Assembly: GCA_013995675.1 (NCBI GenBank)
Contig: VWRR01000020.1
Span: 62,001 to 126,000 of the forward strand
From: Cyanidiococcus yangmingshanensis
Taxonomy: Eukaryota > Rhodophyta > Bangiophyceae > Cyanidiales > Cyanidiaceae
Direction of reading: 5' to 3'
DNA: 64,000 nucleotides
The notes under the pieces were generated by a model, which did not search any database, was not told the DNA's origin, and saw only the letters and a list, made by a program, of their open reading frames with translations. Within the stretch, counting starts at the first letter, position 1. Every line of letters starts with the position of its first letter. The position numbers were made by a program, and so were the translations under genes. Below are positions 33,313 to 44,852 of this stretch, piece after piece.

Positions 33313-35121
33313 ATGTTTCGGAGAGGAATGCAGAGTTGGGGTCTGGTGTGGTTTCGCAACGATTTACGTCTACGTGATCACGAAGCGTTTGTAACTGCCT
33401 GTAAGGAACACGACGGAAGAGTCATTCCGATCTATGTCTTCGATGGACGGCAGGTTGGGCCTGGTGCAAAGACTGCAGTCGGGGGCTTCAGCAAGTGCTC
33501 CACTCCACGAGCACAGTTCCTCCTCGACGCGGTGCAGGACCTGGAAGACACACTCCGACAACGATACCATGGAATGCAACTGATAATCTATCAAAATGCC
33601 TACCCCGAAGAGGTGATCCCAGCGCTCATCACTCGTTTAGGCTCCGAGAAACGCGTTCACATTACCGCTGTCTACTATCACCAAGAGGTGTGTGTTGAGG
33701 AAAAAGCCGTTGAGGAGGCGTTAAAAGTCTCGCTAACCAATCTGTATGGTCACGAGAACGCTACTGCAGTAGCCTGTCGAGCTTTGAGAGGAAGCAGCAC
33801 GCTCTATCACCCAGACGACCTGCCGCCAACAGCTTCCGTTGCTGCGTTGCCACCAGTCTTTACAACCTGGCGAAAACTGGTTGAGCGCTGCGGACGGGTC
33901 CGAGCACCATTGGCGATGGTCGAACCGTCGCAGGTACATCCATTGCCGTTTTCCATCCCATGTGATCGCGTGCCTTCCAGCGTCCGCGACCTCATTGGGG
34001 AGAACTGCGAACAAGAGCGCTTTCGTCAGCAGTTGACCTGGTCACTGCCTACCTTTTCAGATATGCGCATGGACGCAAGAAACGCATTCCCGTTTCGAGG
34101 TGGAGAGACCGCATCGCAAGAGCGACTGCAGGCATATACGTTTGGTAGCGATGCAATCGCTCGGTACAAGGAGACGCGCAATGGCCTCGTCGGCACTGAG
34201 TACTCCACCAAATGGTCGCCGTATCTGGCCATTGGGAACATAACTCCGCGACAGATCTATCATACCTTGCGTCAGTACGAAGAGATGCGACCAGAAAAGA
34301 AAGGTGTTTCGACCTACTGGGCCGTTTTTGAGCTCGAATGGCGAGACTTCTTCCGTTTTGCAGCGATGCGCTACGGCAATGCACTCTTCTGGCGTTCAGG
34401 TTTGAGAGCAGTCATCCAGTTCGAATTAGACAAGTTATCGAAACATCGGAGATGGCGTCAGGATCCCGTCATGCTCAAGACGTGGCAATGCGGTCTCACG
34501 GGCTTTCCATTCGTGGATGCGAACCAGCGTGAACTGCTGGCGACGGGCTGGATGTCGAATCGTGGGCGACAGAACGTTGCAAGTTTTCTAGCAAAAGATC
34601 TCGAACTCGACTGGCGACTGGGCGCTGAATGGTTCGAGTCGCTCCTCCTCGACTATGACCCATGCTCCAACTACGGCAACTGGCAGTATTGTGCAGGAGT
34701 TGGTCTTGATCCTCGAGCCGACCGGCATTTCGATGTGATTCGCCAAGCTCGAATGTACGATCCCGACGGCACCTTTATGGCCCAATGGCTGCCGGAGCTT
34801 GCGTCGTGTACCAACTGGTTTGACATTCCCCGTATCCACAGCCAGTATCCGCATTACCCTCGCCCAGTTGTCTCCCAACTGAACCGTGGTCGAAAACAAA
34901 TAGACGCTGGTTTCGCGGACCGACCAAAACAGGTCGCCAGCGAGGGTTCCTCTCAAGATCGAAGAAGAAAGCCTCTGGCGGGCGCTCGGCAGCGAGAACC
35001 ACGTTGGATGCGACGGACACACTCCGGACCAGCGGATACGATGGATACCAAGACATCCTCGTCCGAAGCAAAGCAGACCGTTCTCGATCATTTCGGTTGG
35101 TCATCGAAGCAAAGACGATGA
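33313..35121 (+). CDS. CRY-DASH cryptochrome / single-strand DNA photolyase
   Basis: A flavoprotein blue-light receptor/photolyase. The N-terminal Rossmann antenna-pigment domain begins GLVWFRNDLRLRDHEAF. The FAD-binding helical domain contains YSTKWSPYLAIGNITPRQIY, FELEWRDFFRFAA, and the diagnostic CRY-DASH block RGRQNVASFLAKDLELDWR plus LLDYDPCSNYGNWQY and YDPDGTFMAQWLPEL. These strings are closest to the DASH subfamily, not to plant CRY or CPD-I photolyase. A C-terminal extension of about 90 residues, basic and Ser/Arg-rich (RRRKPLAGARQREPRW), is predicted disordered. It is 602 residues from ATG 33313, without frame changes. DASH members in algae are often plastid or mitochondrial; no clear transit peptide is visible. 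Confidence 0.95.
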   Translation: MFRRGMQSWGLVWFRNDLRLRDHEAFVTACKEHDGRVIPIYVFDGRQVGPGAKTAVGGFSKCSTPRAQFLLDAVQDLEDTLRQRYHGMQLIIYQNAYPEEVIPALITRLGSEKRVHITAVYYHQEVCVEEKAVEEALKVSLTNLYGHENATAVACRALRGSSTLYHPDDLPPTASVAALPPVFTTWRKLVERCGRVRAPLAMVEPSQVHPLPFSIPCDRVPSSVRDLIGENCEQERFRQQLTWSLPTFSDMRMDARNAFPFRGGETASQERLQAYTFGSDAIARYKETRNGLVGTEYSTKWSPYLAIGNITPRQIYHTLRQYEEMRPEKKGVSTYWAVFELEWRDFFRFAAMRYGNALFWRSGLRAVIQFELDKLSKHRRWRQDPVMLKTWQCGLTGFPFVDANQRELLATGWMSNRGRQNVASFLAKDLELDWRLGAEWFESLLLDYDPCSNYGNWQYCAGVGLDPRADRHFDVIRQARMYDPDGTFMAQWLPELASCTNWFDIPRIHSQYPHYPRPVVSQLNRGRKQIDAGFADRPKQVASEGSSQDRRRKPLAGARQREPRWMRRTHSGPADTMDTKTSSSEAKQTVLDHFGWSSKQRR

Positions 35122-35758
35122 ACTCGCGGAACCCTGTCCGAAGAAGAAACTGCCGAGAGTAACCTCGTCACTGAGCACCCCAGTTCATGAGGAGTGTGAA
35201 CAAAACGAATCCAGCCGTTGAAATGGACGTTGAGCTTGCTTTGTGCCCATCGAATCTCGGATGAGACAACCTGGGGACGCAACACAAGTGAAGTACGTGG
35301 TTATCATCCGGACTAGAACGTTCATTTCATAGGGCGCGAGGCATCCCTCATTATGAATAAAAGTAACGCTGTAGAGTTCAGCCTGCTTGGCGCTCTCCAG
35401 TCATCGGATCATGCCAATGATTCTGCCGCCTATAGCGGCAACAGAACGCCCCAACGATACGACTCGAGTATTCATGATGTGGGATGCTCATATCCTCAGT
35501 CTCGTGGTCCCATGGAACGCATCGGCGCGGCTAATCGGTTGCGGGGAGACTTTCATGAACATCCTCCGCCAAGTGCACTCGACGGCAATCAACACGACCT
35601 CCAGGTCTGGTATAGGACCATGGTCTCGTTGTGTCCATAACACGGGAACACAGCGCAGGAACTAGCCGTCGTTGTGTACTCATGAGTAGCGCTCAATCGG
35701 ACCATGCAACGACGTCTTCAGGGCATGCGCGAAGAGCGCGCCTCGCAGCGGAGACTCA
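35122..35758. other. Convergent intergenic region
   Basis: Between the CRY-DASH and SPT3 3' ends. No supported gene. Confidence 0.45.
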
Positions 35759-37627
35759 TTAGTTGCAGACCAAGCGCTTGTTTGGATCAAAACAGACGCG
35801 CAACGGATGAACACCCAGTAGACCCGCAAGATCCATCCGATTATCAGTCGAGTCTGCACAGAGACCCGTTACGCGCCTTCCATGACGAAGCCTTCGCAAC
35901 GCCTCACGTACATGCCATGGTTCGAGGCATTGCGTGGAACGTGTCGCAAAGCCGCGCCACCAGACCCGCCCGGGAGCAACGGTGAGTTCAAAGAGCTCGA
36001 GTTCTCGTCTCAGCGCGCCATAATCCTCATTCGTCAGAGGTATGATTACGGCAGTTGCGATGCCGTTGCCCAGCGATGCCAAAAGGTGTCGAGCCGGACT
36101 CCAGCAGATCGCTCTGCAGTCACCACGACCGTGAGCAATCTCGTCGTAGTGACGTAAGAGAAGAGCTGCTTGAGTCACGAGGCCAGTCAACTCCCAGGCG
36201 ACATGGCCCAGTGCGTGTAAGCCGTCCTCTGTTATGGTGATACCATCCTCTGGAGCAAAATGCAGCCAATCTTGGAAAAGCATCGCTCGCGCAGTACCCG
36301 GATGAGAACGTGACTCTCCATGTGTATAACGCACGTTCCGACAGGCTACGAAATCAGCATACTGGTGCCGAGGCAGACACTGCTTCAGAATAAAGTCTGC
36401 TCGGAATATGATCATGAAAACGGGATCTTCCGCTGAGCGATGACTTGCCAACGGGGCCGCCTGTGGTTCTCTTCGGATTTCGATGAAGCTTCGGTCATCA
36501 AGCATCATCCGTTTGCCTCCGTTCTGCTGCCGATGAGGTATCCCTCCATTCGTGTGTTTGGATTGTTCGTTCAGATTCGCTTGTGCTTCGGTAGCCGGTT
36601 CGGATGCAGGCTCGCCTGGATATATCATTGCGTTCGTCGTTTTCTTCTTGGCCACTGCTGCTGACGCTGATGCCCCTGCGGTGCCCTCTGACGTCTCTTC
36701 TGCCGGCGTCATGTTCGTTAGCGGCTCCAACGTGTCTTCGTCTCCTCTACGAAATGGCGAGCGCGCTTTATCGCTCTCTTCCAGAACCTCATCCTTTGCC
36801 ACCGCGCTCTTCTTATCACTTGCAGTGCGCGATTCAGAGTCCGACTCGGCCCGATTGAAAGCTCGTTCATTTTCACCCTGGGTTACAGTGACCTCTTGTT
36901 GGGCTACGGGCGCATCCTTGTCGAGAGCGTCCATCGAAGCAGACGATGGGTCTGCCTTCATGTCTACCGACGTGGTGTCATTTCCAGTGCTTGCCGGGGA
37001 CAAGCCCTTGGCTGACTCGTTCTTCGCTGATGTTGCCATTAAAGTTGTCCACGATGCCCCGACTGGCTTGTTCGAATCCTCGGTCGTGGCCTCTGAGCCA
37101 GTCGAGGCATCTCGCTTCCGATTCTCTTCCTCTGAATCCGGTTGGATGCCTAGGCGAGCACTGGCTGTTTGCTGGACCATATCCAGGAGCCAAGCATAGC
37201 GTCCGCCAGCAGCGCCAGCGTTCGCAGCGTCATCAAGAGGCGAAACTTGCAGTTGCGCCTTGCGTACCAACTCCTCCAGTCGAGTCGCCGCATCGCGTAG
37301 AGACTCTTTCGTCTGTTGTTTTGCCGTGATATCAATAAGTTTGCCAAGCCTCCGCAGTGCGCGCACGTCGCTATAAAAGTGTTTCGCGACAGTCAGTGCA
37401 GTCAGACGACCGTCGGGCTCACGAGCCGCCACCTCAAGCGCAAACAGGCGAACACCGTCGCGAATAATGTCCTCCATGAGCTCCAGCACATCACGAGCGC
37501 AGTAGCGAACTTCACCAAAGGCGTGCATGAGACACTGAATCTCGTGACCAAAGTGTCGTCGCCACGCCAGGGTTTCGGTGGCCCCGTACGCAGCCGCTTC
37601 CACAACAAGGTCAGCGCCAGTGCTCAT
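35759..37627 (-). CDS. SPT3: SPT3-like SAGA subunit with paired histone folds
   Basis: SPT3 helps SAGA deliver TBP to promoters and carries two histone folds in one chain. The first is at the N-terminus: HFGHEIQCLMHAFGEVRYCA, DVLELMEDIIRDGV and RALRRLGKLIDI, close to SPT3/TAF13. The second, near residues 460-500, contains EDGLHALGHVAWELTGLVT and LLLRHYDEI, followed by the C-terminal EPWHVREALRRL. Between them lies an acidic, Ser/Thr/Glu-rich linker of roughly 230 residues without predicted fold, longer than usual. The protein is 622 residues from ATG 37627, uninterrupted. Confidence 0.82.
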   Translation of the reverse strand: MSTGADLVVEAAAYGATETLAWRRHFGHEIQCLMHAFGEVRYCARDVLELMEDIIRDGVRLFALEVAAREPDGRLTALTVAKHFYSDVRALRRLGKLIDITAKQQTKESLRDAATRLEELVRKAQLQVSPLDDAANAGAAGGRYAWLLDMVQQTASARLGIQPDSEEENRKRDASTGSEATTEDSNKPVGASWTTLMATSAKNESAKGLSPASTGNDTTSVDMKADPSSASMDALDKDAPVAQQEVTVTQGENERAFNRAESDSESRTASDKKSAVAKDEVLEESDKARSPFRRGDEDTLEPLTNMTPAEETSEGTAGASASAAVAKKKTTNAMIYPGEPASEPATEAQANLNEQSKHTNGGIPHRQQNGGKRMMLDDRSFIEIRREPQAAPLASHRSAEDPVFMIIFRADFILKQCLPRHQYADFVACRNVRYTHGESRSHPGTARAMLFQDWLHFAPEDGITITEDGLHALGHVAWELTGLVTQAALLLRHYDEIAHGRGDCRAICWSPARHLLASLGNGIATAVIIPLTNEDYGALRRELELFELTVAPGRVWWRGFATRSTQCLEPWHVREALRRLRHGRRVTGLCADSTDNRMDLAGLLGVHPLRVCFDPNKRLVCN

Positions 37628-39523
37628 TCCAGCGATGCGAGCGTTGGCGCTGACGCAGCGTCAGCGACAGGTCGAGGCACTTCTCTCGAACACTACAGTC
37701 TGAAAGAACGAATGCTGGTGCTTCGCAGCAGGACGCCCGGTGCCTGCAGTAGCACGATGCTCCGAAACGAGCGCGTTCTGGAAAGCCACAGCGCCGCAGT
37801 CTCGGTCTTGTACTGGCACGCGTCGCCCCTACCCCGGAGCAAGACAACCGGATGTCGGGCTTGACGTTTGTTTGCACCGCCTTGCTGCCGAATAAAAACG
37901 CTCAGGACTTGATCCCAGAAGATTAGGTATGGCATGGGTCGCGACATGAACGCTGGGCTCAATGAATCGAACTATTCTGGGCTCGCTACCGGTATCGGCG
38001 CCAGTATGGAGTCATTCAGGTATGCGTCCATACGCCATCAAGGTGCACCGGGATGAGCGGCTGATGCCCTCTCATCGAGATGTTCTTACCGCGAGCATAG
38101 ACTACCTCGCTTAGAAAGAATCCAAAACATGGCTCGATTGGCCCCGAACAACAAGGCACGTCCACCAATGATGAAGGCGCGATACATGTCTCTCCCAGCA
38201 GCACTGACTCAATCGCATCGTGCTCGATGGAGAACGGACCCAAAACGAAACGCAACGGGGCAACAAGCCCCATGATAAACCTGCGCCTCCGCCATTGGTC
38301 TAAGACCCTAGTGCATGGGTCGGGTCTGAACGCAATGAAGGTCCAAATGAGATTGAGCCAGAGGAAGCAGTCCCCGGCTTTCGTCCAAGGACAGGTACCT
38401 TGAAACGCCCTTTTTGCACTCAAACCCCCTTTCAAGGGCCTCACGTGATATACGTATATACAGTTAACCCTTTATCCTTCATCTTAGAGGAGAAATGCAA
38501 ATATATACCACGAAATCTGCAACCATCATGCAGTCGAGCACACAAAGCGGAGGTTTGCGGGGAAGCGGCACCCAGCGCCCTGGCGAAAAGCTGGCTTGTC
38601 CTAAACTGTCCTATCTTATTCTATGATGAATCATTTCCTTAAGGCTCCACCCTCGCCCTGCAGCCGAAGCGACATGCTCGCCATCCCTCTTTTCCTTCGT
38701 TTCTAGCTCGTGTTTTGGATCGGTGGGTGTGCAACGGCTCGTGTATTGCGAGCTCGGCATTGAGGCGCTCATCACGAGTTCACGCGTGGACTGGTATTGT
38801 TGCTCTCCCAGATGGTGTCGAGAACGGCTCCGCGATCACTGGCGTTAACACAAGATGACCGTGTGCACGCAGCGGGATGGCGCACAAGTGTTGGAACACT
38901 GCGGTGAGACGAGATCGAGTGAAGAAGAACGGAAGGGTTCGTTTCATCCACAACATGGCTTTTTTGTGGTCTCCTTTCGAGTGTCGATTGCAAATCGGAG
39001 AACTGCGTAAAAGCATCTTGAATGAGGTGGCGAGTCGGGGGTGTGACTTTCGATTTCGACAGTTCGTTGCCGTTGCTCGTGCAACGGGGAAAACAGGTAC
39101 ACTTCCACTCGCCACGAGCGCCAGTTTCGGACTTGGTGGGGTCATACATGAATCTTTGAGAGCCTCTCGTCCAGGGCTGATTCGGAATATGCGAGACGGA
39201 TCATGGATAAGTAGAACATTTTGCAAAACAAGACGCATCCAAGAGCGGATGACCGTTGCGAGCGAGCAGCCCTCTTCGGAGTGGCGAGAGCAGCGCCTCG
39301 TAGACGCTAAGCAGGGTGACCATCATTCATCATCTTGTGATACTTCTGGGCCTGTTCCAACAAAACACGGTTATGAGGCGCTCGGTGTTCTGCACCCGAC
39401 CAGCATCACTCCCGTCAATGCGCCTATTCTTGCTCCAGAGACGATCGTTCGAATAGACGACGAAATCTGCATGGATCTGAAAGTGTGAATCACGTCGATC
39501 AGACAGCAACCAGCAACACTGTG
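37628..39523. other. Intergenic; one weak 203-codon frame
   Basis: Between the starts of the SPT3 and TPR genes, so both promoters lie here. A plus-strand frame with an ATG at 38877 stays open for 203 codons to 39488, ending just before the TPR gene, but it shows no domain, and a frame of this length is only mildly unlikely by chance. Confidence 0.35.
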
Positions 39524-40538
39524 ATGAAACCGCATCTGGAAGGATTCAGCGTTGCACCGCTCTCTCTGACAATATCTCGACGAGCGTTTCTCTCTCTCCC
39601 GTTGCTGCTGTTTCTGGCGCATCTGTGGAAACCTGCCGGCCACACGAGCGACCACATCATTGCTATCGGAGAACGGCACGGTCGTGGACAGCGGTACCCC
39701 GCCGAGGGACGTTACGGCGACGACGAGCGTCACAGGTGAAATTCGAACACTGTTCACTCGTGCGCAACGTTTCGAGGATCAGGGGCAGATACAGGAAGCT
39801 CTGGCCGTTTACTCATCAGTACTTGAACGTGAACCTGGCTTGGTATGGGCGTACGCAAATCGCGCAAACCTGTACAGTCGACAGGGTCGTTACGATGACG
39901 CACTCAGCGACTACACCCGTGCGATTCGTTTGCTCTGCCAGGCCGTCTCGTCGAAGGAAACAGAAGGTGAGGCGATTTTGACCAACTCAGATGCACCCTG
40001 TCTAGGTCGGGAGCTCTGGGTTCTCTATCTGAACCGCGGAACAGTCTATCGAACCCTACGACGCAGCAAAGAGGCGCTCCAGGACTTGAATCGGGCTTTG
40101 AGCATCCGTCCCTATGAACCGTTGCTTCTTGTGAACCGGGCAATGGTTTACGTCGATCAGGCGAAATATGATGCAGCTTTGTTAGATTACCAGCGCGCTG
40201 TTGAGCGGCGTCCAGGTGATGTCCAGCCCTTTTGGGTCGATTATGCTTTGACCCTTTTTCAGCGCGGACGCGATACCGACGCCTTTGGCATCATGCGCAG
40301 AGTTGCAAGCAAGCCTAGTTTTGCTCAGTCTGATGACGTCAAGGCAGCTTTTGCAGTCATTCTCTATGATCGTGGCATGCTGAGTGATGCAGAGGGCCTG
40401 TGGGGGGCACTGGAGCGTCCGCGGCGTTTCCAAGACGAAAACTTTCTGCGGAATGAGCGACGCTGGCCGCCTCGGGCCGTTGAGGTTGCCCTTCGATACC
40501 ACCCACCTCAGTTGCGTCGTGCAACTCCGTCCACATGA
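39524..40538 (+). CDS. TPR protein with a twin-arginine thylakoid-type signal (one frame change)
   Basis: From ATG 39524 the first 30 residues contain TISRRAFLSLPLLLFLAHLW: a twin arginine directly before a hydrophobic core, as in Tat signals of thylakoid-lumen proteins. The second frame then gives at least four TPR units, for example AYANRANLYSRQGRYDDALS, LYLNRGTVYRTLRRSKEAL and VNRAMVYVDQAKYDAALLDY. The repeats resemble lumenal TPR proteins of plant plastids. The frame change lies in 39664-39735, is worth one extra base, and the corrected length is about 337 residues. Only about 15 residues precede the twin arginine, short for a full plastid transit peptide, so the start may lie further upstream. 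Function beyond protein-protein interaction is unknown. Confidence 0.7.
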
Positions 40539-41178
40539 ACTGCAACAAGCATGAGGCGTCGCGAATGGATAACGAAGCACGGGTGCTCGCCATTGGATTG
40601 CACGTGATCGAGTGAACCATGCTCGAATTTGTTGCAGCTCTTGGAACGCTGGTTCATGCACTGTCTGATACCAGCGTCTGCTTCGCAAACCCAGTTTCAT
40701 GCTACAATCAAAGGCACTTTGACGGTGAGCATGCCAACCTGAACACCTCCTTGTACCGAGAACGTTCGCACTGGCATCGAAACGTCTCCGGACGACGAAC
40801 GTTGCCTCGCACAATCGTAACGAACGCAGATTGGCCCCTCTGGATCCCTATATAAAGATCGATTTGAGTAGGCAGTTCGCTGACAGGGCCATAGTTAGCA
40901 TGCGCCCGGAGCCAGCCTCTGCAAACGCAGCTTCTGGATGCACAACACGAAACTGCACTGGGACGCCAGGATGACAGGCAAAGACACCGAACAGATCAGG
41001 TACTGCAACAACGGCGATCTTACTCATGGGAACGGCTCCCCTAACTTGAGTCAGTCATGCCCAACTTGCGCTGCAGCCCGGGTTCGCTACCAGCTGAGCA
41101 GCTCGTCGGCTGGCCAGTCGTCCGAACTTGCATACTCTCCCCTTGGTTCTATCGGCTGGTTACCCAGGTCCTAGACGA

Positions 41179-41430
41179 TCACGACGCTCCAGACGGGGCC
41201 TCTGCAGTCTCCTGTTCAGTTTCAGACTCTAGCTTCGATTCATCAGCGAAAGTCTTCGCTCTGCTCGCCAGCAACGCCTTTTTACGCAACCGCGTCTCCT
41301 GTTCCAGCTGAGCAACCCGTTCGCGCTGCGTCATCAGCCGTTCGTTGACCACGGGGGTTAGCGCGTTCAGCCCTCTGAGGGCCATAAACGTCCCCACTGC
41401 ATATAAGAAAAACCTAGCGACAGATGGCAT
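41179..41430 (-). CDS. Small protein: hydrophobic N-terminus and coiled coil
   Basis: An 83-residue frame from ATG 41430. Residues 4-25 (VARFFLYAVGTFMALRGLNAL) are hydrophobic enough for one membrane helix, and the next 30 residues (RLMTQRERVAQLEQETRLRK) form a clear amphipathic coiled-coil segment. The tail is acidic. This layout suits a small organelle-membrane protein. I do not recognise the family. The composition is much better than that of neighbouring chance frames. Confidence 0.55.
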   Translation of the reverse strand: MPSVARFFLYAVGTFMALRGLNALTPVVNERLMTQRERVAQLEQETRLRKKALLASRAKTFADESKLESETEQETAEAPSGAS

Positions 41431-42940
41431 AGATGCTGGAGGTTCTCCCGTAGATGTACACGCCAGCGCTGGTGATCAACGACCGAAAGACGGTACACGA
41501 TGCCGTCTTCAAACGAATCGACCGAGGGTTGTAGCGCGCCCATCGATAGGCGTCGAGTCGTATCAGCGACCAGTGGCAGCGTCGCTCGGTTTCATCCATC
41601 GACCGCTATATGCATCCAGGAGTGCTCTTGATGAGTGCCTGCATATCGAACTGGAATGCTTATATGCTGTGCTGTCGAATACATTCGATGCGTGCATTCG
41701 TCATTCCATTGTATCGAGTTCCAACCATTGGCTTTTTTGCCAACTCTGGTACGCTCAGTCTGTTGGACCCAGCGAACGCAGTCGGGTCCCTGTGAGCGAC
41801 GCCCAGTACTAGCAACCGCTCGAGCAAGAACCGTAGCGCTGCTTCCAGTTCGTGAGCGATGACGAGGACGCTCACGCCATCTGAGCAGCGAAGCAAGGAC
41901 GAGCATCGACCGTCACACTCGTGCCCAGGTTGATGCGCTTGACCCAGAGAGATCGCTTACTCCTTCAAAAGAACAACTTTTTATGGTGTTATCAAGCGAA
42001 AAAGACAAAGTTTTTTTGGCTGACAAGCATCAACCTCACTGGATATGTTGGCTGGAGAAAACGCAAACCCTCGATTCCTTGCCTGCATCAATTCAGGTAA
42101 CCTCACATCCCATCCTCTAATGATCAGTTCCTCTCGAGATGCAGTTGATGGAGAGCTCGAGCCTAGTCCAGCATCCCAAGATGAACACCCGTTACATTCC
42201 ACGGAAATGCAGCATGTTTTGGCACCGAGCACGCCGACAGCATGAAAGGGAACATATCGACGTTTTGAGCGCTTTGTGCTCGCTTTGCAGCGCCCCAAAA
42301 CCTATGATATATCCTATCATGAGTCCGATTCTATAGACTCCATTACATATCCCATAACCTTTGAATCATGCGTTCGATCATCAGTCCTACGGAACGATCG
42401 ATCGTGTATTCCATCAAGGGTTCGACGGCATGGCCCGCCGTCGATGCACGCATGCGCGCACGCATTCGTCGGCGCACGCCATGCGTGTCTGTTTCATGTC
42501 TCTATTCGCGGTTTGATCCCTTTTCGACCTAGGTTCTCATCACAAGTGTCTTGTCTGTGAGGAGCGAGATCAAACTCTGATAAACAATCCTAGGTTACAA
42601 GGTTGTGTACTTGGAACCAGTTTGAGAGTCTTCCGTTTTTGAACCTTACAAGCACTTCTAGGTTCGGTTGTGCGTACGCGGTTCAAAGACAAGGTGCCGT
42701 TCCGGGTGCTCAACGAGTCTGGATCGTCGATCTCTTCGAATAGAATAAGATCACTCTGGGGCTGCTTGCATCTGACGAGATTCTTGTCTGTATACGGTGT
42801 AGTGCAGGCTAGCGACCGGAATAACGGGCTGTCGGACACTAGCAGATCAGGCGCTTGGATTTTTCAGCTCGCGTACGACGATTGAGAAGAGTTCGTCGTT
42901 TAAGTGCGACACTAAAGCGTCAACAAGACGCGATTTAGAG
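41431..42940. other. Divergent intergenic region, nothing recognised
   Basis: About 1.5 kb between the small membrane-protein gene (minus) and EPSP synthase (plus). It is more AT-rich than the coding DNA. No supported gene. Confidence 0.45.
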
Positions 42941-44656
42941 ATGAAAGCAGCCCGTTGGGGATTGTCATTACGAGAGGACGTCGAACCGACACCTGCTGCG
43001 TCGATGTATCCGCAGAATTCAAAGGTCGTGGTGGTACCTAGCTCGATGTTCGTCTTCGCCGGCATTCCATCCAAGATCCTGTCCAGAAGGACCAGTTTCT
43101 GGTGCAATGGTAGCGTTGGGCGGCCAGAGAACACTAGCAGGTGTCAGCTGACTGGCACTAGTCGCGTTGCACGATGCGTCCGCAGGTCGTCGCGGGTCAT
43201 TCTCCGATCCAGTGTCTCCGACTCGAAGCCGAAACCATTATCGCCTAGAGACAAGTCCACCTCGGCGGATGACGAGCTCCTGCTGAAACCTATTGCACGA
43301 ATCGAAGGCGACGTGCACTTGCCTGGCTCAAAATCGCTCTCCAATAGGGTTCTGTTGCTGGCTGCACTGTGCGGCGACGGCAACGATGCGCCGCAAATTC
43401 GGGTGGAGAATTTGCTCTTCTCAGACGATGTTCTGGTCATGCTCGATGCGCTGAAAACGCTTGGTATCCCTGTTCAAGCTGATGAAACGAGGCGAGAAGC
43501 CGCCGTAACAGGATGTAGTGGGCGCATTCCAAGACGCGACTCGCCGATCGAGCTTCATTTGGGTAACGCGGGTACTGCCATGCGCCCACTAACGGCGGTA
43601 TTGTGTGCAGTGGCACCACCTGAACAAGCCCAGCCCGAGCAGGTTTTTGTTCTAGACGGAGTGCCGCGCATGCGCGAACGCCCCATTCAGGATCTGGTCG
43701 ATGCTTTGCGACAGCTCGGATGTGACGCGGAATGCATACGAGGCACGGGGTGTCCTCCAGTGCGAATTCGCCGCAAGCGTGCTTTTACCGGGGGTCGGGC
43801 CTCTGTGAGCGGCAAAATCAGTAGCCAGTACCTGAGCGCGCTCCTGATGGCCGCGCCTCTATCAATGGCCGACGATGTCGTGCTTGACATCCGAGACACC
43901 CTCGTCTCCGTGCCCTATGTGGAAATGACTATGAAACTTATGCAGAAATTTGGCGTCACTGTGCAGCAGGAGTACACGCGCGGCACAGACGGGAACGAAT
44001 CTCGTCGCTTTCGGATTCCCGCAAAACAGCGGTATCGACCGCCCCCCGATAACGTGATCGCGGTAGAGGGTGATGCCTCCTCAGCGTCCTACTTTCTAGC
44101 CGGAGCTGCCATCACCGGTGGCGACGTACAAGTACATGGTTGTGGGTCTGCTTCCGTTCAAGGCGATGTGCGCTTCGCTCACATCCTAGAACAGATGGGT
44201 GCCACGGTGACCTGGTCACCGAACGCGATTCGGGTGCGACGAGATCCAAATCGAATGCTTCGTGGCGTGGACGTCGACTGCGGTGACATTCCTGACGCCG
44301 CGATGACGCTTGCTGTCGTCGCGCTCTTTGCACAGGGTCGCACCGTGATCCGAAACGTTTACAACTGGCGCGTGAAGGAAACCGAACGTATGCAAGCGAT
44401 TGTCACCGAATTGAGAAAACTCGGCGCAACGGTACAAGAGGGCCACGACTTTTGTATCATTGATCCACCGACACCTGGGGCGTTACGATCGAACATGTTG
44501 ATCGCGACCTACGACGACCATCGTATGGCCATGGCGTTTGCGCTGGTCGCTTGCGGCGGCGTCCCTGTACGTATCCAGAACCCTGCCTGCGTCCGCAAAA
44601 CCTTTCCAAACTATTTCGAGGTGCTGCGTTCAGTCAGCGTTCCAGAGAACGCTTGA
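42941..44656 (+). CDS. 3-Phosphoshikimate 1-carboxyvinyltransferase (EPSP synthase), plastid-type
   Basis: It joins phosphoenolpyruvate to shikimate 3-phosphate in the shikimate pathway. After an N-terminal extension of about 110 residues rich in Ser and Arg, expected as a plastid transit peptide, come [32 protein letters not shown] (class I, glyphosate-sensitive type), [18 protein letters not shown], the [11 protein letters not shown] block and [12 protein letters not shown]. All catalytic regions are near consensus. The protein stands alone and is not part of a fungal-style AROM fusion, which supports a plant/algal type. It is 571 residues from ATG 42941; an internal ATG (SSMFVFAG) about 35 residues in is an alternative start. 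No frame change. Confidence 0.95.
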   Translation: MKAARWGLSLREDVEPTPAASMYPQNSKVVVVPSSMFVFAGIPSKILSRRTSFWCNGSVGRPENTSRCQLTGTSRVARCVRRSSRVILRSSVSDSKPKPLSPRDKSTSADDELLLKPIARIEGDVHLPGSKSLSNRVLLLAALCGDGNDAPQIRVENLLFSDDVLVMLDALKTLGIPVQADETRREAAVTGCSGRIPRRDSPIELHLGNAGTAMRPLTAVLCAVAPPEQAQPEQVFVLDGVPRMRERPIQDLVDALRQLGCDAECIRGTGCPPVRIRRKRAFTGGRASVSGKISSQYLSALLMAAPLSMADDVVLDIRDTLVSVPYVEMTMKLMQKFGVTVQQEYTRGTDGNESRRFRIPAKQRYRPPPDNVIAVEGDASSASYFLAGAAITGGDVQVHGCGSASVQGDVRFAHILEQMGATVTWSPNAIRVRRDPNRMLRGVDVDCGDIPDAAMTLAVVALFAQGRTVIRNVYNWRVKETERMQAIVTELRKLGATVQEGHDFCIIDPPTPGALRSNMLIATYDDHRMAMAFALVACGGVPVRIQNPACVRKTFPNYFEVLRSVSVPENA

Positions 44657-44852
44657 ACTCGTCGCTATTCGCGATCGAGTCCATATCGAATCAACTCGAC
44701 CTCGACGAATAGCCAGCGTTGATGATCGCGGATCCAAGTTCGGGAACCTGAAATCATCTATCGCCAAGGAAGTACTCCAACCCGCCCGGAAACCTGACGT
44801 GCGACACAGTTACCATGCAAGCGCTGCAGTGTCTGGGCAGATACCAAAAATC

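Noticed and set aside
38877-39488. Plus-strand 203-codon frame before the TPR gene
   Set aside because: ATG start and reasonable length, but no recognisable features; roughly one such frame is expected by chance in 64 kb.
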